DNA of 64,000 bases from Pelomonas sp. CA6 (lineage in GTDB: Bacteria; Pseudomonadota; Gammaproteobacteria; Burkholderiales; Burkholderiaceae_C): contig NZ_JAKZFD010000004.1 of the NCBI RefSeq assembly GCF_022549225.1, positions 62,001 through 126,000 on the forward strand, given 5' to 3'. The first letter of the stretch is position 1. Each line of letters begins with the position of its first letter. Positions 50,102 to 58,234 of this stretch are shown one piece after another. Made by a program: the position numbers and the translations under genes. The notes beneath the pieces were generated by a model. That model worked only from the letters and a program-made list of their open reading frames with translations. It made no database searches and had not been told where the DNA came from.

Positions 50102-50818
50102 TCAGGTCTTGCGGATCAGAGACAGGAACTCGCGGCGCAGGTTGGCATCCTTCAGGAAGGCACCGCGCATCACACTGTTGATCATGGTCGAGTCCATGTC
50201 CTTGACGCCGCGCCAATGCATGCAGAAATGGTCGGCATCCATCACGAGGGCCAGGCCATCGGGCTGGACGCGGCGCTGCAGCTCGTTGGCGAGCATGGTC
50301 ACGGCCTCCTCCTGGATCTGCGGACGGCTCATCACCCAGTCGGTCAGCCGCGCATACTTGGACAGGCCGATCAGGTTGGAGTGCTCGTTGGGCAGCAGGC
50401 CGATCCACACCTTGCCGATGATGGGGCAAAGATGGTGCGAGCAGGCGCTGCGCACCGTGATGGGGCCGACGATCATCAGCTCGTTCAGGCGCTCGACATT
50501 GGGGAAGTCGGTGACCGGCGGCGCGGCCTCGTAGCGCCCGCGGAACACCTCGCGCACGAACATCTTGGCGACGCGCTTGGCGGTTTCCTGGGTGTTGTGA
50601 TCGCCCTCGGTGTCGATCACCAGCGCGCGCAGCACCTCCTGCATCTTGGCCTGCACCTCGGCCTGCAGTTCGTCCAGCTCGCCCGCCGCGATGTGTTCGG
50701 AGATGTTGTCATTGGCGTGATGGCGCTGGCGCGCATTGACCAGGCGATAGCGGATGCGTTCCGAGGCCGGCAGCGCGGCCAGTTCCGCCTCGCTCAGGAT
50801 GGGTGAGCCTTCGTTCAT
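50102..50818 (-). CDS. folE: GTP cyclohydrolase I
   Basis: A 238-residue type IA enzyme that opens GTP to 7,8-dihydroneopterin triphosphate for folate (and queuosine precursors). Zinc/catalytic motifs are VRSACSHHLCPIIGKVWIG (Cys and His ligands), LIGLSKYARL and MHWRGVKDMDSTMINSV; in the last, the usual second zinc Cys region reads FCMHWRGV. The ATG at 50818 was chosen; the frame is open further upstream without similarity. It is divergent from rsmB. Confidence 0.93.
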   Translation of the reverse strand: MNEGSPILSEAELAALPASERIRYRLVNARQRHHANDNISEHIAAGELDELQAEVQAKMQEVLRALVIDTEGDHNTQETAKRVAKMFVREVFRGRYEAAPPVTDFPNVERLNELMIVGPITVRSACSHHLCPIIGKVWIGLLPNEHSNLIGLSKYARLTDWVMSRPQIQEEAVTMLANELQRRVQPDGLALVMDADHFCMHWRGVKDMDSTMINSVMRGAFLKDANLRREFLSLIRKT

Positions 50819-50937
50819 GGTGGTCCTGCGGTTCTGACCGCGGCATTGTCCTGGCAAAGGGATGTCCTTGCATCGCGGGGGGCCAGCGTCCGCAGTGGCG
50901 CCGACCGCCGCGCGGACACCCCGATACACTGCGGCCC

Positions 50938-52323
50938 GTGTCCGCTTCCCCATCCCCCCTCGCCCCGGCCCGCGCCCCGTCGCTGGCGCGCCTGTTGCTA
51001 CAGACCGCCCAGGCGGTGCAGGCGGTGCGCGCCGGCCGCTCGCTGACCGAATGGCTGGCGCAATGCCCGGGCGAGCTGCGCCCCGGGGTCCAGGCCCTGA
51101 GCTTCACCGTGCTGCGCCGGCTCGGCGCCGCGCAAGCACTGCGCCGCCGCCTCGCGCCACGCAATCCGCCGCCGGCGGTGGACAACCTGCTGCTGTGCGC
51201 GCTGGCGCTGCTGTGGCCCGAGGATGCCCCCGCCTATGCCCCGCACACGGTGGTGAACCAGGCGGTGGCGGCGGTGCGCGAGCGCGCCGCGCCGAGCAGC
51301 GCCTTCGTCAACGCGGTGCTGCGCCGCTTCCTGCGCGAGCAGCAGGCGCTGCTGGCCGAGCTGCGGCAGGACCCGGTGGCGCTGTACAACCATCCGTCCT
51401 GGTGGGTGGACATGCTGCGGCGGGACTGGGGTGAACTCGCCCCCGCGCTGCTCGCGGCCAACAACGAACGCGCGCCGATGACGCTGCGCGTCAACCGCCT
51501 GGGCCCCGCATCGGAGCCCACCGCCGGCCACGACCGCCGCGCCGACTACCAGGCCCGTCTGGCCGCGCAAGGGCTGCCCTCCCAGGCGCCCCCGCTGCCA
51601 CTGCTGGACCAGGCCCTGGTGCTGGACCATCCGGTGCCGGTGCAGGAGCTGCCGGACTTCGCCAGCGGCGCCGCCTCGGTGCAGGACGCCGCGGCGCAGC
51701 TCGCCGCGCCGCTGCTGATCGGCGGCCCCGGCACTCCCTGGCCGATGCTGCCGGCCGGCGCCCGCGTGCTGGACGCCTGTGCCGCACCCGGCGGCAAAAC
51801 CGCCCATCTGCAGGAATTGGCGGGCAACCGGCTCGATCTGCTGGCGCTGGACGCCGACGAGAAGCGGCTGCAACGGGTGCGCGAGAACCTTGCGCGGCTG
51901 CGCCTGGACGCCCAGGTCCGTGCCGCCGATGCCGGCGACACCGCCGCCTGGTGGGATGGGCGCCCCTTCGACGCCATCCTGCTGGACGCGCCCTGCAGCG
52001 CCTCGGGCATCGTGCGCCGCCACCCCGACGTGCGCTGGCTGCGCCGTGACAGCGACATCGCCGCGCTGGCGCGCACCCAGGCGCGGCTGCTGGACGCGCT
52101 GTGGCTCTTGCTCAAGCCGGGCGGTCGCCTGGTCTACGCCACCTGCTCGGTCTTCAAAGACGAGGGCGAGCACCAGACCGACGCGTTTTTGCAACGCCAC
52201 GCCGACGCCAAACGCCTGGAGCTGCCGGGCTGCACCGGCCACCTCCTGCCGCTGGCCGACAATGGGCCATCGTCCGTCCCGGCGCTGGACGGCTTTTATT
52301 ACGCCCTGCTGCACAAGGCCTGA
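50938..52323 (+). CDS. rsmB: 16S rRNA (cytosine-967-C5)-methyltransferase
   Basis: A 461-residue enzyme. Residues about 12-150 form the NusB-like RNA-binding domain (VNQAVAAVRE, FVNAVLRRFLRE). The methyltransferase domain has VLDACAAPGGKTAHLQEL (SAM site), ILLDAPCSASGIVRRHPD with the PC motif, and YATCSVFKDEGEHQ with the catalytic TC motif. The start is GTG at 50938 (VSASPSPLAP); no ATG exists near the family N-terminus. It is followed by DUF4390 and ntrYX, a conserved order in betaproteobacteria. Confidence 0.94.
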   Translation: MSASPSPLAPARAPSLARLLLQTAQAVQAVRAGRSLTEWLAQCPGELRPGVQALSFTVLRRLGAAQALRRRLAPRNPPPAVDNLLLCALALLWPEDAPAYAPHTVVNQAVAAVRERAAPSSAFVNAVLRRFLREQQALLAELRQDPVALYNHPSWWVDMLRRDWGELAPALLAANNERAPMTLRVNRLGPASEPTAGHDRRADYQARLAAQGLPSQAPPLPLLDQALVLDHPVPVQELPDFASGAASVQDAAAQLAAPLLIGGPGTPWPMLPAGARVLDACAAPGGKTAHLQELAGNRLDLLALDADEKRLQRVRENLARLRLDAQVRAADAGDTAAWWDGRPFDAILLDAPCSASGIVRRHPDVRWLRRDSDIAALARTQARLLDALWLLLKPGGRLVYATCSVFKDEGEHQTDAFLQRHADAKRLELPGCTGHLLPLADNGPSSVPALDGFYYALLHKA

Positions 52324-52331
52324 CCCCGTCC

Positions 52332-52955
52332 GTGTCCACCCCCTACGCCCTGCCCACCCTGCCGCAGCGCCTGTTCGCCGCGCTGCGCCGTGCGCCGCTG
52401 TGGCTGGCGCTGCTGCTGGGCCTGTGGGCAGGAATGGCGCCCGCCCAGGGCATCCAGCTGCTGCACCTGGACAGTGAGCGCGCCGAGGACGGCGGGCTCA
52501 ACCTGGGCTTCAGCACCCGCTTCGAGCTGCCGCGCACGGTGGAAGACGCGCTGTCCAAGGGCGTGCCCATCTATTTCACCGCCGAGGTCTCGGTCTACCG
52601 CAGTCGCTGGTACTGGCGCGACGCCCGCGTGGCACGCGCCTCGCGCAGCTGGCGCCTGAGCTGGCAGCCGCTGACACGCCAATACCGCGTCTCCACCGGC
52701 GGCCTGCACCAGAGCTATGAAAGCCTGCCCGAGGCCGTGGCCTCGCTGCGCGGGCTGTCGGGCTGGCGCATCGCCGAGGCCCGCGACCTGGAGGACGACG
52801 GCCGCTACTACCTGGAATTCAGCTACCGGCTGGACTCCAGCCAGCTGCCCAAGCCCATGCAGATCGGCCTCGGGCTGCCGCATGGCTGGAACCTCGCGAT
52901 CGAGCGCAGCCTGACCCTGAACCTGGAAGCCGCCGCGGTCAAGACCACGCCATGA
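52332..52955 (+). CDS. DUF4390 exported protein
   Basis: A 207-residue protein with a signal peptide (LPQRLFAALRRAPLWLALLLGLWAG, cut near AQG at about residue 39). The mature part is beta-rich, with the DUF4390 pattern FSTRFELPRTVEDALSKGVP and FTAEVSVYRSRWYWRD. The GTG at 52332, 8 bp after rsmB, is the only suitable start. Function is unknown; the constant location between rsmB and ntrY suggests a link with the kinase's periplasmic sensing, which is inference. Confidence 0.85.
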   Translation: MSTPYALPTLPQRLFAALRRAPLWLALLLGLWAGMAPAQGIQLLHLDSERAEDGGLNLGFSTRFELPRTVEDALSKGVPIYFTAEVSVYRSRWYWRDARVARASRSWRLSWQPLTRQYRVSTGGLHQSYESLPEAVASLRGLSGWRIAEARDLEDDGRYYLEFSYRLDSSQLPKPMQIGLGLPHGWNLAIERSLTLNLEAAAVKTTP

Positions 52956-52965
52956 GAGTCATGCT

Positions 52966-55215
52966 GTGAGCAAGGGCGCGCGCCTGGCCTGGCTGGCCTC
53001 GCTGTTCGCCATTTCCGGCGCCAGCGCGGTCCTGGCCTTCCTGCTGTCGGTCAGCACCACCGCGCAGCGCGGCTTCTTCGAGCGCCATTACGACTGGCTG
53101 TTCTGGCTCAACGTCGCGGTGGCGACGCTGCTCACCGTGGTGATCGTCGCGGCCGGCGTGCGCCTGGTGCTGCGACTCAAGCACGGCCGCTTCGGCAGCC
53201 GGCTGCTGCTCAAGCTGGCCGGCATCTTCGGCATGGTGGGGCTGGTGCCCGGCCTGCTGATCTACACCGTGTCCTACCAGTTCGTGAACCGCAGCATCGA
53301 GAACTGGTTCGACCAGCGCCTGGCCAGCGCGCTGGACGCCGGCCTCACCCTGGGCCGCGGCACCCTGGACAACCTGGTCAACGACCTGGGCAACCGCACC
53401 CGTGGCGCCGCCGACCGCTGGACCGAGACCGGCACCTCGCCACTGGCGCTGGAGCGGCTGCGCGACCAGCTTTCGGCGCGCACCGTGGCCGTGGTCGGCA
53501 GCAACGGCCAGGTGCTCACCAGCGTGGGCGGCGAGCCGAACGCGCTGACGCCCGACCGGCCGTCCGCCAGCCTGCTGCGCCAGGCGCGCACCGCCGGCGT
53601 GGCCACCCAGCTGGAGGGCCTGGAGGACGAGAACCTGGCGCTGCAGGGCCAGGCGCGCATCCGCGCGCTGGCGCTGCTGCCTTCGCTGGAGCTGCAGCTG
53701 GGCAGTTCCGACCGCTATCTGATGGTGGTGCAGCGCCTGCCCAGCAGCGTGGTCGCCAACGCGCTGGCGGTGCAGACCGCCAACGTCGAGTACCAGGCGC
53801 GCGCGCTGGAGCGCGACGGGCTGCGCCGCATGTACCTGGGCACGCTGACCCTGGTGCTGGTGCTCGCCGTGTTCGCCGCCTTCCTGCTCGCCGTGGCGCT
53901 GGGCAACCAGCTCGCGCGCCCGCTGCTGCTGCTCGCCGACGGCGTGCGCCAGGTGGCGCAGGGCGACCTCACCGCCAAGCCCGTGTTCCGCTCGCGCGAC
54001 GAACTGGGCGGCCTGACACGCTCCTTCGCGGACATGACCCAGCAGCTGTCCGACGCTCGCAGCCTGGTGGACCGCAGCCTGACCCAGCTGGAGAGCGCAC
54101 GCACCCACCTGCAGACCATCCTGGACAACCTGACCGCCGGCGTCATCGTGTTCGACGCGCAGCGCCGCATCGAGACCGTCAACCCCGGCGCCACGCGCAT
54201 CCTCAAGCTGCCGCTGTCGGCCTATGTCGGCCGCCGCCTGGACGAGGTGCCCGAGCTGCAGGACTTCGCCCGCGCCGTCTGGCAGCGCTTCGAGCTGCAA
54301 AGCCCCGAGGCCGGCGAGCGCGACCACTGGCAGGAGTCCTTCGAACTGCCGCTGGACCCCAGCAACGCGCTGACCCTGCTGGTGCGCGGCGCGGCGCTGC
54401 CCCAGGACGCACGGCTGATGGTGTTCGACGACATCACCGAGGTGGTGTCGGCGCAGCGCTCCGCCGCCTGGAGCGAGGTCGCGCGCCGCCTGGCCCACGA
54501 GATCAAGAACCCGCTGACCCCCATCCAGCTCTCCGCCGAGCGGCTGCAGCACAAACTGGAAGCCAAGCTGGAAGGCGCCGACCAGTCCATGCTGGTGCGC
54601 TCGGTCGGCACCATCGTGAACCAGGTGCAGGCGATGAAGCAGCTGGTCAACGAGTTCCGCGACTACGCCCGCCTGCCCGCCGCCAAGCTGGACCCGCTGG
54701 ACCTCAACGCCCTGGTCAACGAGGTGCTGGCGCTGTACATCCCGGCACAGGAGTCCGGCCATCTGCGCGCCGAGCTGACCACCGAGCCGCCCGCCATCCT
54801 GGGCGACGCCACCCAGCTGCGCCAGGTCATCCACAACCTGGTCCAGAACGCGCTGGACGCCGTCACCGACCGGCCCGACGGCCATGTGCTGGTGCGCACC
54901 CAGAAGGCGCTCAACGACGCCGGCGAGCTGCGCGCGCTGCGCCTGGTCATCACCGACAACGGCCCCGGCTTTGCCGAAAGCGTGCTCAAGCGCGCCTTCG
55001 AACCCTATGTGACCACCAAGACCAAGGGCACCGGCCTGGGCCTGGCGGTGGTCAAAAAGATCGCCGACGAACATGGGGCGCGCATCCGGCTCGCCAACCT
55101 GGGAACCGAGGACCAACCCTCAGGCACGCCGACAGGCGCACAAGTTTCGTTATCATTTTCAAAACTCGCGACTGCACCGGGCCCTCTGCAGGACACGAAG
55201 CCGCAGCCCGTGTGA
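52966..55215 (+). CDS. ntrY: NtrY-like membrane sensor histidine kinase
   Basis: A 749-residue kinase. Membrane helices at about residues 8-28, 43-65 and 83-105, with a periplasmic region to about 290, then another helix (LTLVLVLAVFAAFLLAVALG) and a HAMP domain. A PAS domain (ILDNLTAGVIVFDAQRRIET) precedes the phospho-acceptor motif RLAHEIKNPLTPIQLSAERL with His511. ATPase motifs are HNLVQNALDAV, DNGPGFAES and GTGLGLAVVKKIA. The GTG start lies 10 bp after the DUF4390 gene. The partner regulator follows after 13 bp. In relatives NtrYX responds to nitrogen or redox/oxygen; the signal here is unknown. Confidence 0.93.
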   Translation: MSKGARLAWLASLFAISGASAVLAFLLSVSTTAQRGFFERHYDWLFWLNVAVATLLTVVIVAAGVRLVLRLKHGRFGSRLLLKLAGIFGMVGLVPGLLIYTVSYQFVNRSIENWFDQRLASALDAGLTLGRGTLDNLVNDLGNRTRGAADRWTETGTSPLALERLRDQLSARTVAVVGSNGQVLTSVGGEPNALTPDRPSASLLRQARTAGVATQLEGLEDENLALQGQARIRALALLPSLELQLGSSDRYLMVVQRLPSSVVANALAVQTANVEYQARALERDGLRRMYLGTLTLVLVLAVFAAFLLAVALGNQLARPLLLLADGVRQVAQGDLTAKPVFRSRDELGGLTRSFADMTQQLSDARSLVDRSLTQLESARTHLQTILDNLTAGVIVFDAQRRIETVNPGATRILKLPLSAYVGRRLDEVPELQDFARAVWQRFELQSPEAGERDHWQESFELPLDPSNALTLLVRGAALPQDARLMVFDDITEVVSAQRSAAWSEVARRLAHEIKNPLTPIQLSAERLQHKLEAKLEGADQSMLVRSVGTIVNQVQAMKQLVNEFRDYARLPAAKLDPLDLNALVNEVLALYIPAQESGHLRAELTTEPPAILGDATQLRQVIHNLVQNALDAVTDRPDGHVLVRTQKALNDAGELRALRLVITDNGPGFAESVLKRAFEPYVTTKTKGTGLGLAVVKKIADEHGARIRLANLGTEDQPSGTPTGAQVSLSFSKLATAPGPLQDTKPQPV

Positions 55216-55228
55216 ACAGTAGGCATAC

Positions 55229-55969
55229 ATGGCAACCATTCTTGTTGTAGACGACGAACTGGGCATCCGTGCCCTGCTGTCAGAAATCCTCTCCGACGAG
55301 GGCCACACCATCGAGCTGGCGGAAAACGCCCAGCAGGCGCGCGCCTATCGCGAGCGCATGCGCCCCGATCTGGTGCTGCTGGACATCTGGATGCCCGACG
55401 TGGACGGCGTCACGCTGCTCAAGGAATGGGGCAGCAACGGCCAGCTGACCATGCCGGTCATCATGATGAGCGGCCACGGCACCATAGACACCGCGGTGGA
55501 GGCCACCAAGTTCGGTGCCATGGCCTTCCTGGAAAAGCCCATCACGCTGCAGAAGCTGTTGCGCGCCGTGGAGCAGGCGCTGGTGAAGACGGCGCCGCGC
55601 CCGCTGCCGGCCGCCGCCGCGCCCGTGGGCCTGCCCACCTACACCCGGCTCGATCCCGGCGTGGGCGCCGGGGTTGCCGCGATGCCGGTGATGAGCGGCG
55701 GCCACAGCCCCGCCCTCATGGGCAACCTGCCCAGCGCCACCCTGCCCAGCCAGGGCCTGGCCTCCGAGCAGCTGTTCGAACTCGACCGCCCGCTGCGCGA
55801 GGCGCGCGACGCTTTCGAGAAGAGCTACTTCGAGTTCCACCTGGCCAAGGAGAACGGCTCCATGACCCGCGTGGCCGAGAAGACCGGCCTGGAGCGCACC
55901 CACCTGTACCGCAAGCTGAAGCAGCTGGGTGTGGATCTTTCGCGCAACAAGCGCAACAGCGGAATTTAG
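55229..55969 (+). CDS. ntrX: NtrX-like response regulator lacking the AAA+ domain
   Basis: A 246-residue regulator. The receiver domain occupies residues 1-120 (ILVVDDELGIRALLSEIL, DLVLLDIWMPDVDG, MAFLEKPITLQKLL). A Pro/Ala/Gly-rich linker at about 125-175 replaces the sigma-54-activating AAA+ domain of classical NtrX: no Walker A or GAFTGA sequence is present. The C-terminus is a Fis-type helix-turn-helix (GSMTRVAEKTGLERTHLYRKLKQLGVD). It should therefore bind DNA without ATPase-driven sigma-54 activation. It is paired with ntrY immediately upstream. Confidence 0.9.
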   Translation: MATILVVDDELGIRALLSEILSDEGHTIELAENAQQARAYRERMRPDLVLLDIWMPDVDGVTLLKEWGSNGQLTMPVIMMSGHGTIDTAVEATKFGAMAFLEKPITLQKLLRAVEQALVKTAPRPLPAAAAPVGLPTYTRLDPGVGAGVAAMPVMSGGHSPALMGNLPSATLPSQGLASEQLFELDRPLREARDAFEKSYFEFHLAKENGSMTRVAEKTGLERTHLYRKLKQLGVDLSRNKRNSGI

Positions 55970-55972
55970 TGT

Positions 55973-55978
55973 TATAGT
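55973..55978 (+). promoter_or_regulatory. Candidate -10 element of tRNA-Phe
   Basis: TATAGT lies 58 bp before the tRNA, 3 bp after the ntrX stop. No clear -35 box was found at 16-18 bp upstream. Confidence 0.4.
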
Positions 55979-56035
55979 CTCTGTCTTCGCTGATCGACGC
56001 GCCTCGCAAGAGGGTCGCGGCGGCAGACAGAACAA

Positions 56036-56111
56036 GGCCAAGTAGCTCAGTTGGTAGAGCAGCGGATTGAAAATCCGCGTGTCGGTGGTTCGATTCCGCC
56101 CTTGGCCACCA
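56036..56111 (+). tRNA. tRNA-Phe (anticodon GAA)
   Basis: A 76-nt cloverleaf. Acceptor stem GGCCAAG pairs with CTTGGCC (56101-56107); discriminator A and CCA are encoded (56108-56111). D-arm GCTCAGTTGGTAGAGC and T-arm CGGTGGTTCGATTCCGCC are standard. Anticodon stem GCGGA/TCCGC encloses loop TTGAAAA with GAA at 56069-56071. Phe tRNA genes are common integration sites, and integrase-bearing lower-GC DNA follows here. Confidence 0.97.
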
Positions 56112-56143
56112 GAATTCCCGAGTGCCCACAAGCACTTACAGAG

Positions 56144-56176
56144 AGCCCCGCGCAGTTCGACTGTCCGGGGCTTTTC
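56144..56176 (+). terminator. Intrinsic terminator after tRNA-Phe
   Basis: AGCCCCG (56144-56150) pairs with CGGGGCT (56166-56172) across a 15-base loop, followed by TTTC. It lies 33 bp after the tRNA. Confidence 0.75.
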
Positions 56177-56237
56177 TACAATCTTCGCGACCATCTACAA
56201 ATCCGCGTTCGAGCCACCTGGGGGGGGCATTGCGTTG

Positions 56238-57407
56238 GTGACTGAAGCGAACTGGCCGACCATCGTGCAGGGAAGCGAGGCGCCCATGTTTAGAGGGGCC
56301 GGCGACGGAGCTCTCGCATGCGTCGGTTGCGGACACATCCTTATTGATGGGTACATTCCAAGGCTCTTCGCAGCAGTGGACCTAGAGTGCTTTCGCTGTC
56401 AGCGGATTACTCGGACACCCCAATGGCCAGCCGGCGAACCTTTGCCTTTCAGCGTTGTTTCGTTGGGAGACGCAGGTCGCTTTCGTATAGCAGGTACCGT
56501 CGATCAAAGGGGTCGCGCGGTTGTCCTCGCGCCCGCTCAAGAAATCGCAAGGGTTACTAGGGAGAGCGGGATTGGTGCCCCCCCAGCAGCCAGCCCATTG
56601 GAAATTAGTCCCGAAGGGCTCGCCGCGCTTGAAGTGACGCTGGGCGAGACGTTGGACGGTTTCCAGAGCTGTATGCGCCGTGTCAGAAACGCTATGCAGA
56701 GAGGTAACCAGCGATTCATCGAGTGCCCTCCGGCTTGGGCGTTAGCCTGGCTTCAGCAATGCGTCGCTGCCAGGGCGCTTGACCTTGATACGGTGGATGG
56801 AGTCGCGTTGGCGACGCTGCATACCCTGCTGGGCCTGCTGCCGCGTTGGCAGCACCACGAACGGTTTCCCGCCATTCGTGCGGCGCTGCTGTCTGAGTTC
56901 AATCACTCCATGGCGCAGTTGATCGCGGCGAGCTATTTGGCCGAGGCCGGAAATCGGATTGGTTTTGGAGAGCCGAGAGCTGGCGGCGGCAGGAGTCCGG
57001 ACATGTTCATCAACTTGGATGCAGATCGCAGGCACAGCATCGAAGTCAAGGCTCCGGCGGAACTGCAGTGGCCTGTGACGATGCCGAGTGAAGACCGGCT
57101 CGCCCGTATCGTTGAGGAGAAGCTTCGGGCGACACGCGGTCAGATTACGCAAGACGGCGGAGGTGTCCTTGTCCTCGGGGCGTCAATTGCTGAGCCCGGA
57201 TTTGGGGCCATGATCCGACGCGTCATCGAGCAACTGGCGCAGAACGATCGGATACCAACTCGAATATCTGGTATCGCTGTAGTGAGTCGCTCACTTCGTC
57301 CTGACGTCAGGTTCGCCCTGAGTGCGTTGGATCTGACGACGAACTCTGAAGTATTTGCGATCAGGAACGCCAGGTATGACGGCCCAGGCGGGCTTTCCGT
57401 TGGCTAG
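56238..57407 (+). CDS. Unrecognised protein: zinc ribbon plus PD-(D/E)XK motif
   Basis: A 389-residue protein from GTG 56238; a G-run 11 bp upstream could serve as ribosome-binding site, and TTG 56235 is an alternative. I do not recognise the whole protein. Residues 28-54 hold CxxC...CxxC (Cys28, Cys31, Cys51, Cys54), a treble-clef/zinc-ribbon pattern near the Com-type. After a middle helical region, Pro254-Asp255 followed 13 residues later by Glu269-Val270-Lys271 gives an exact PD-(D/E)XK nuclease core (SPDMFI... HSIEVKAP). A nuclease role, perhaps in defence or element maintenance, is inferred. Its composition is less GC-rich than the core. It ends overlapping the convergent integrase by 4 bp. 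Confidence 0.7.
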   Translation: MTEANWPTIVQGSEAPMFRGAGDGALACVGCGHILIDGYIPRLFAAVDLECFRCQRITRTPQWPAGEPLPFSVVSLGDAGRFRIAGTVDQRGRAVVLAPAQEIARVTRESGIGAPPAASPLEISPEGLAALEVTLGETLDGFQSCMRRVRNAMQRGNQRFIECPPAWALAWLQQCVAARALDLDTVDGVALATLHTLLGLLPRWQHHERFPAIRAALLSEFNHSMAQLIAASYLAEAGNRIGFGEPRAGGGRSPDMFINLDADRRHSIEVKAPAELQWPVTMPSEDRLARIVEEKLRATRGQITQDGGGVLVLGASIAEPGFGAMIRRVIEQLAQNDRIPTRISGIAVVSRSLRPDVRFALSALDLTTNSEVFAIRNARYDGPGGLSVG

Positions 57408-57982
57408 CGCAATGGTCTAACCCGCTCACCGATGCGTGTTCTGACGTAGTGCTCGGTCATTTCGCGATTCCGATGGCCGAGCAGCTTCTGCGAATGCGCC
57501 AAGTCGCCCGTGTCGGTTGCCGCCTTGGCCCGAATGTCCCGAAACTGGAACTCCACGCCGGCCGCGCGCCGCGCCTTGTCGAAGCGTGAGCGCAGGCCGA
57601 AGGTGCCCAGCGGCTTGCCGTCATCATCCTGAATCAGCCAGGCGCTCAGGCGCTCGCGCGGTCTGGCCCCGATGCGCTCGATCAGCGCGGCCAGCTCGCC
57701 GGTGATCTCGATGGCGCGCTTGGCCTTGGTCTTGTTCTGCACGATCCACAGCGCGCCGTCGCGCAAGTCCTCGCGCTTGGTCTTCAGCACATCGGCTGGC
57801 CGCTGGCCGGTCAACAGAGCCAGGTCCATCGCGTCGCGCAGGGTCTGGTCCGCCTTCTCCCACACCGCCCGGAATTCGTCGTCGCTCACGTAGCGGTCGC
57901 GCCCGACTTCCTTGAAACCCTTGACCCCCTGGCAGGGGTTGGTCGCGTCCGTGTAGGGGCCGAACCGCCGAAAGACTAACGC
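57404..57982 (-). pseudogene. Tyrosine-recombinase integrase, N-terminal half missing
   Basis: The catalytic part of a phage/island integrase. From 57982 down, the frame reads FGPYTDATNPCQGVKGFKEV and GRDRYVSDDEF, the end of the core-binding domain. Then come the catalytic blocks: Arg in LLTGQRPADVL, Lys in KTKAKRAIEI, RDIRAKAATD, LLGH, and the nucleophile Tyr in MTEHYVR. A stop (57983-57985) cuts the frame just before FRRFGPYTD and no start exists there, so about 180 N-terminal residues are lost. A GTG at 57889 could give a shorter catalytic fragment. It points toward the tRNA. Confidence 0.85.
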
Positions 57983-58136
57983 TCAGCGTGTCTCAATTTA
58001 TTCAATGCGGATCAGTTCCCGATGTACATGCCATCTGGATGCCGAACTTCTTGCTTAGCGCTCCCCGCCTTTCCGCCTAATTTCCGCCATATCCACCCCA
58101 GTCCAGATATACCCAAAATTCAAATCCATCATGGCA

Positions 58137-58145
58137 TGATAAAAT
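58137..58145 (+). promoter_or_regulatory. Extended -10 promoter for the acetyltransferase gene
   Basis: TGATAAAAT matches the extended -10 form (TGnTAnAAT-like). It lies in a very AT-rich stretch, 90 bp before the acetyltransferase start. The -35 region shows only AATTCA-like sequence. Confidence 0.45.
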
Positions 58146-58234
58146 ACCCCTCTAACAAAGGGAGGGCCGCACAGAGCCATGTGCCCCAATCGCCACCCGA
58201 ACCATTCTCTATAACAACCAAGGCGGCAAGAGAC

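Noticed and set aside
58022-58234. Longer N-terminus for the acetyltransferase
   Set aside because: The extra 71 codons are unlike the family, AT-rich and contain the likely promoter; ATG 58235 begins the conserved helix.
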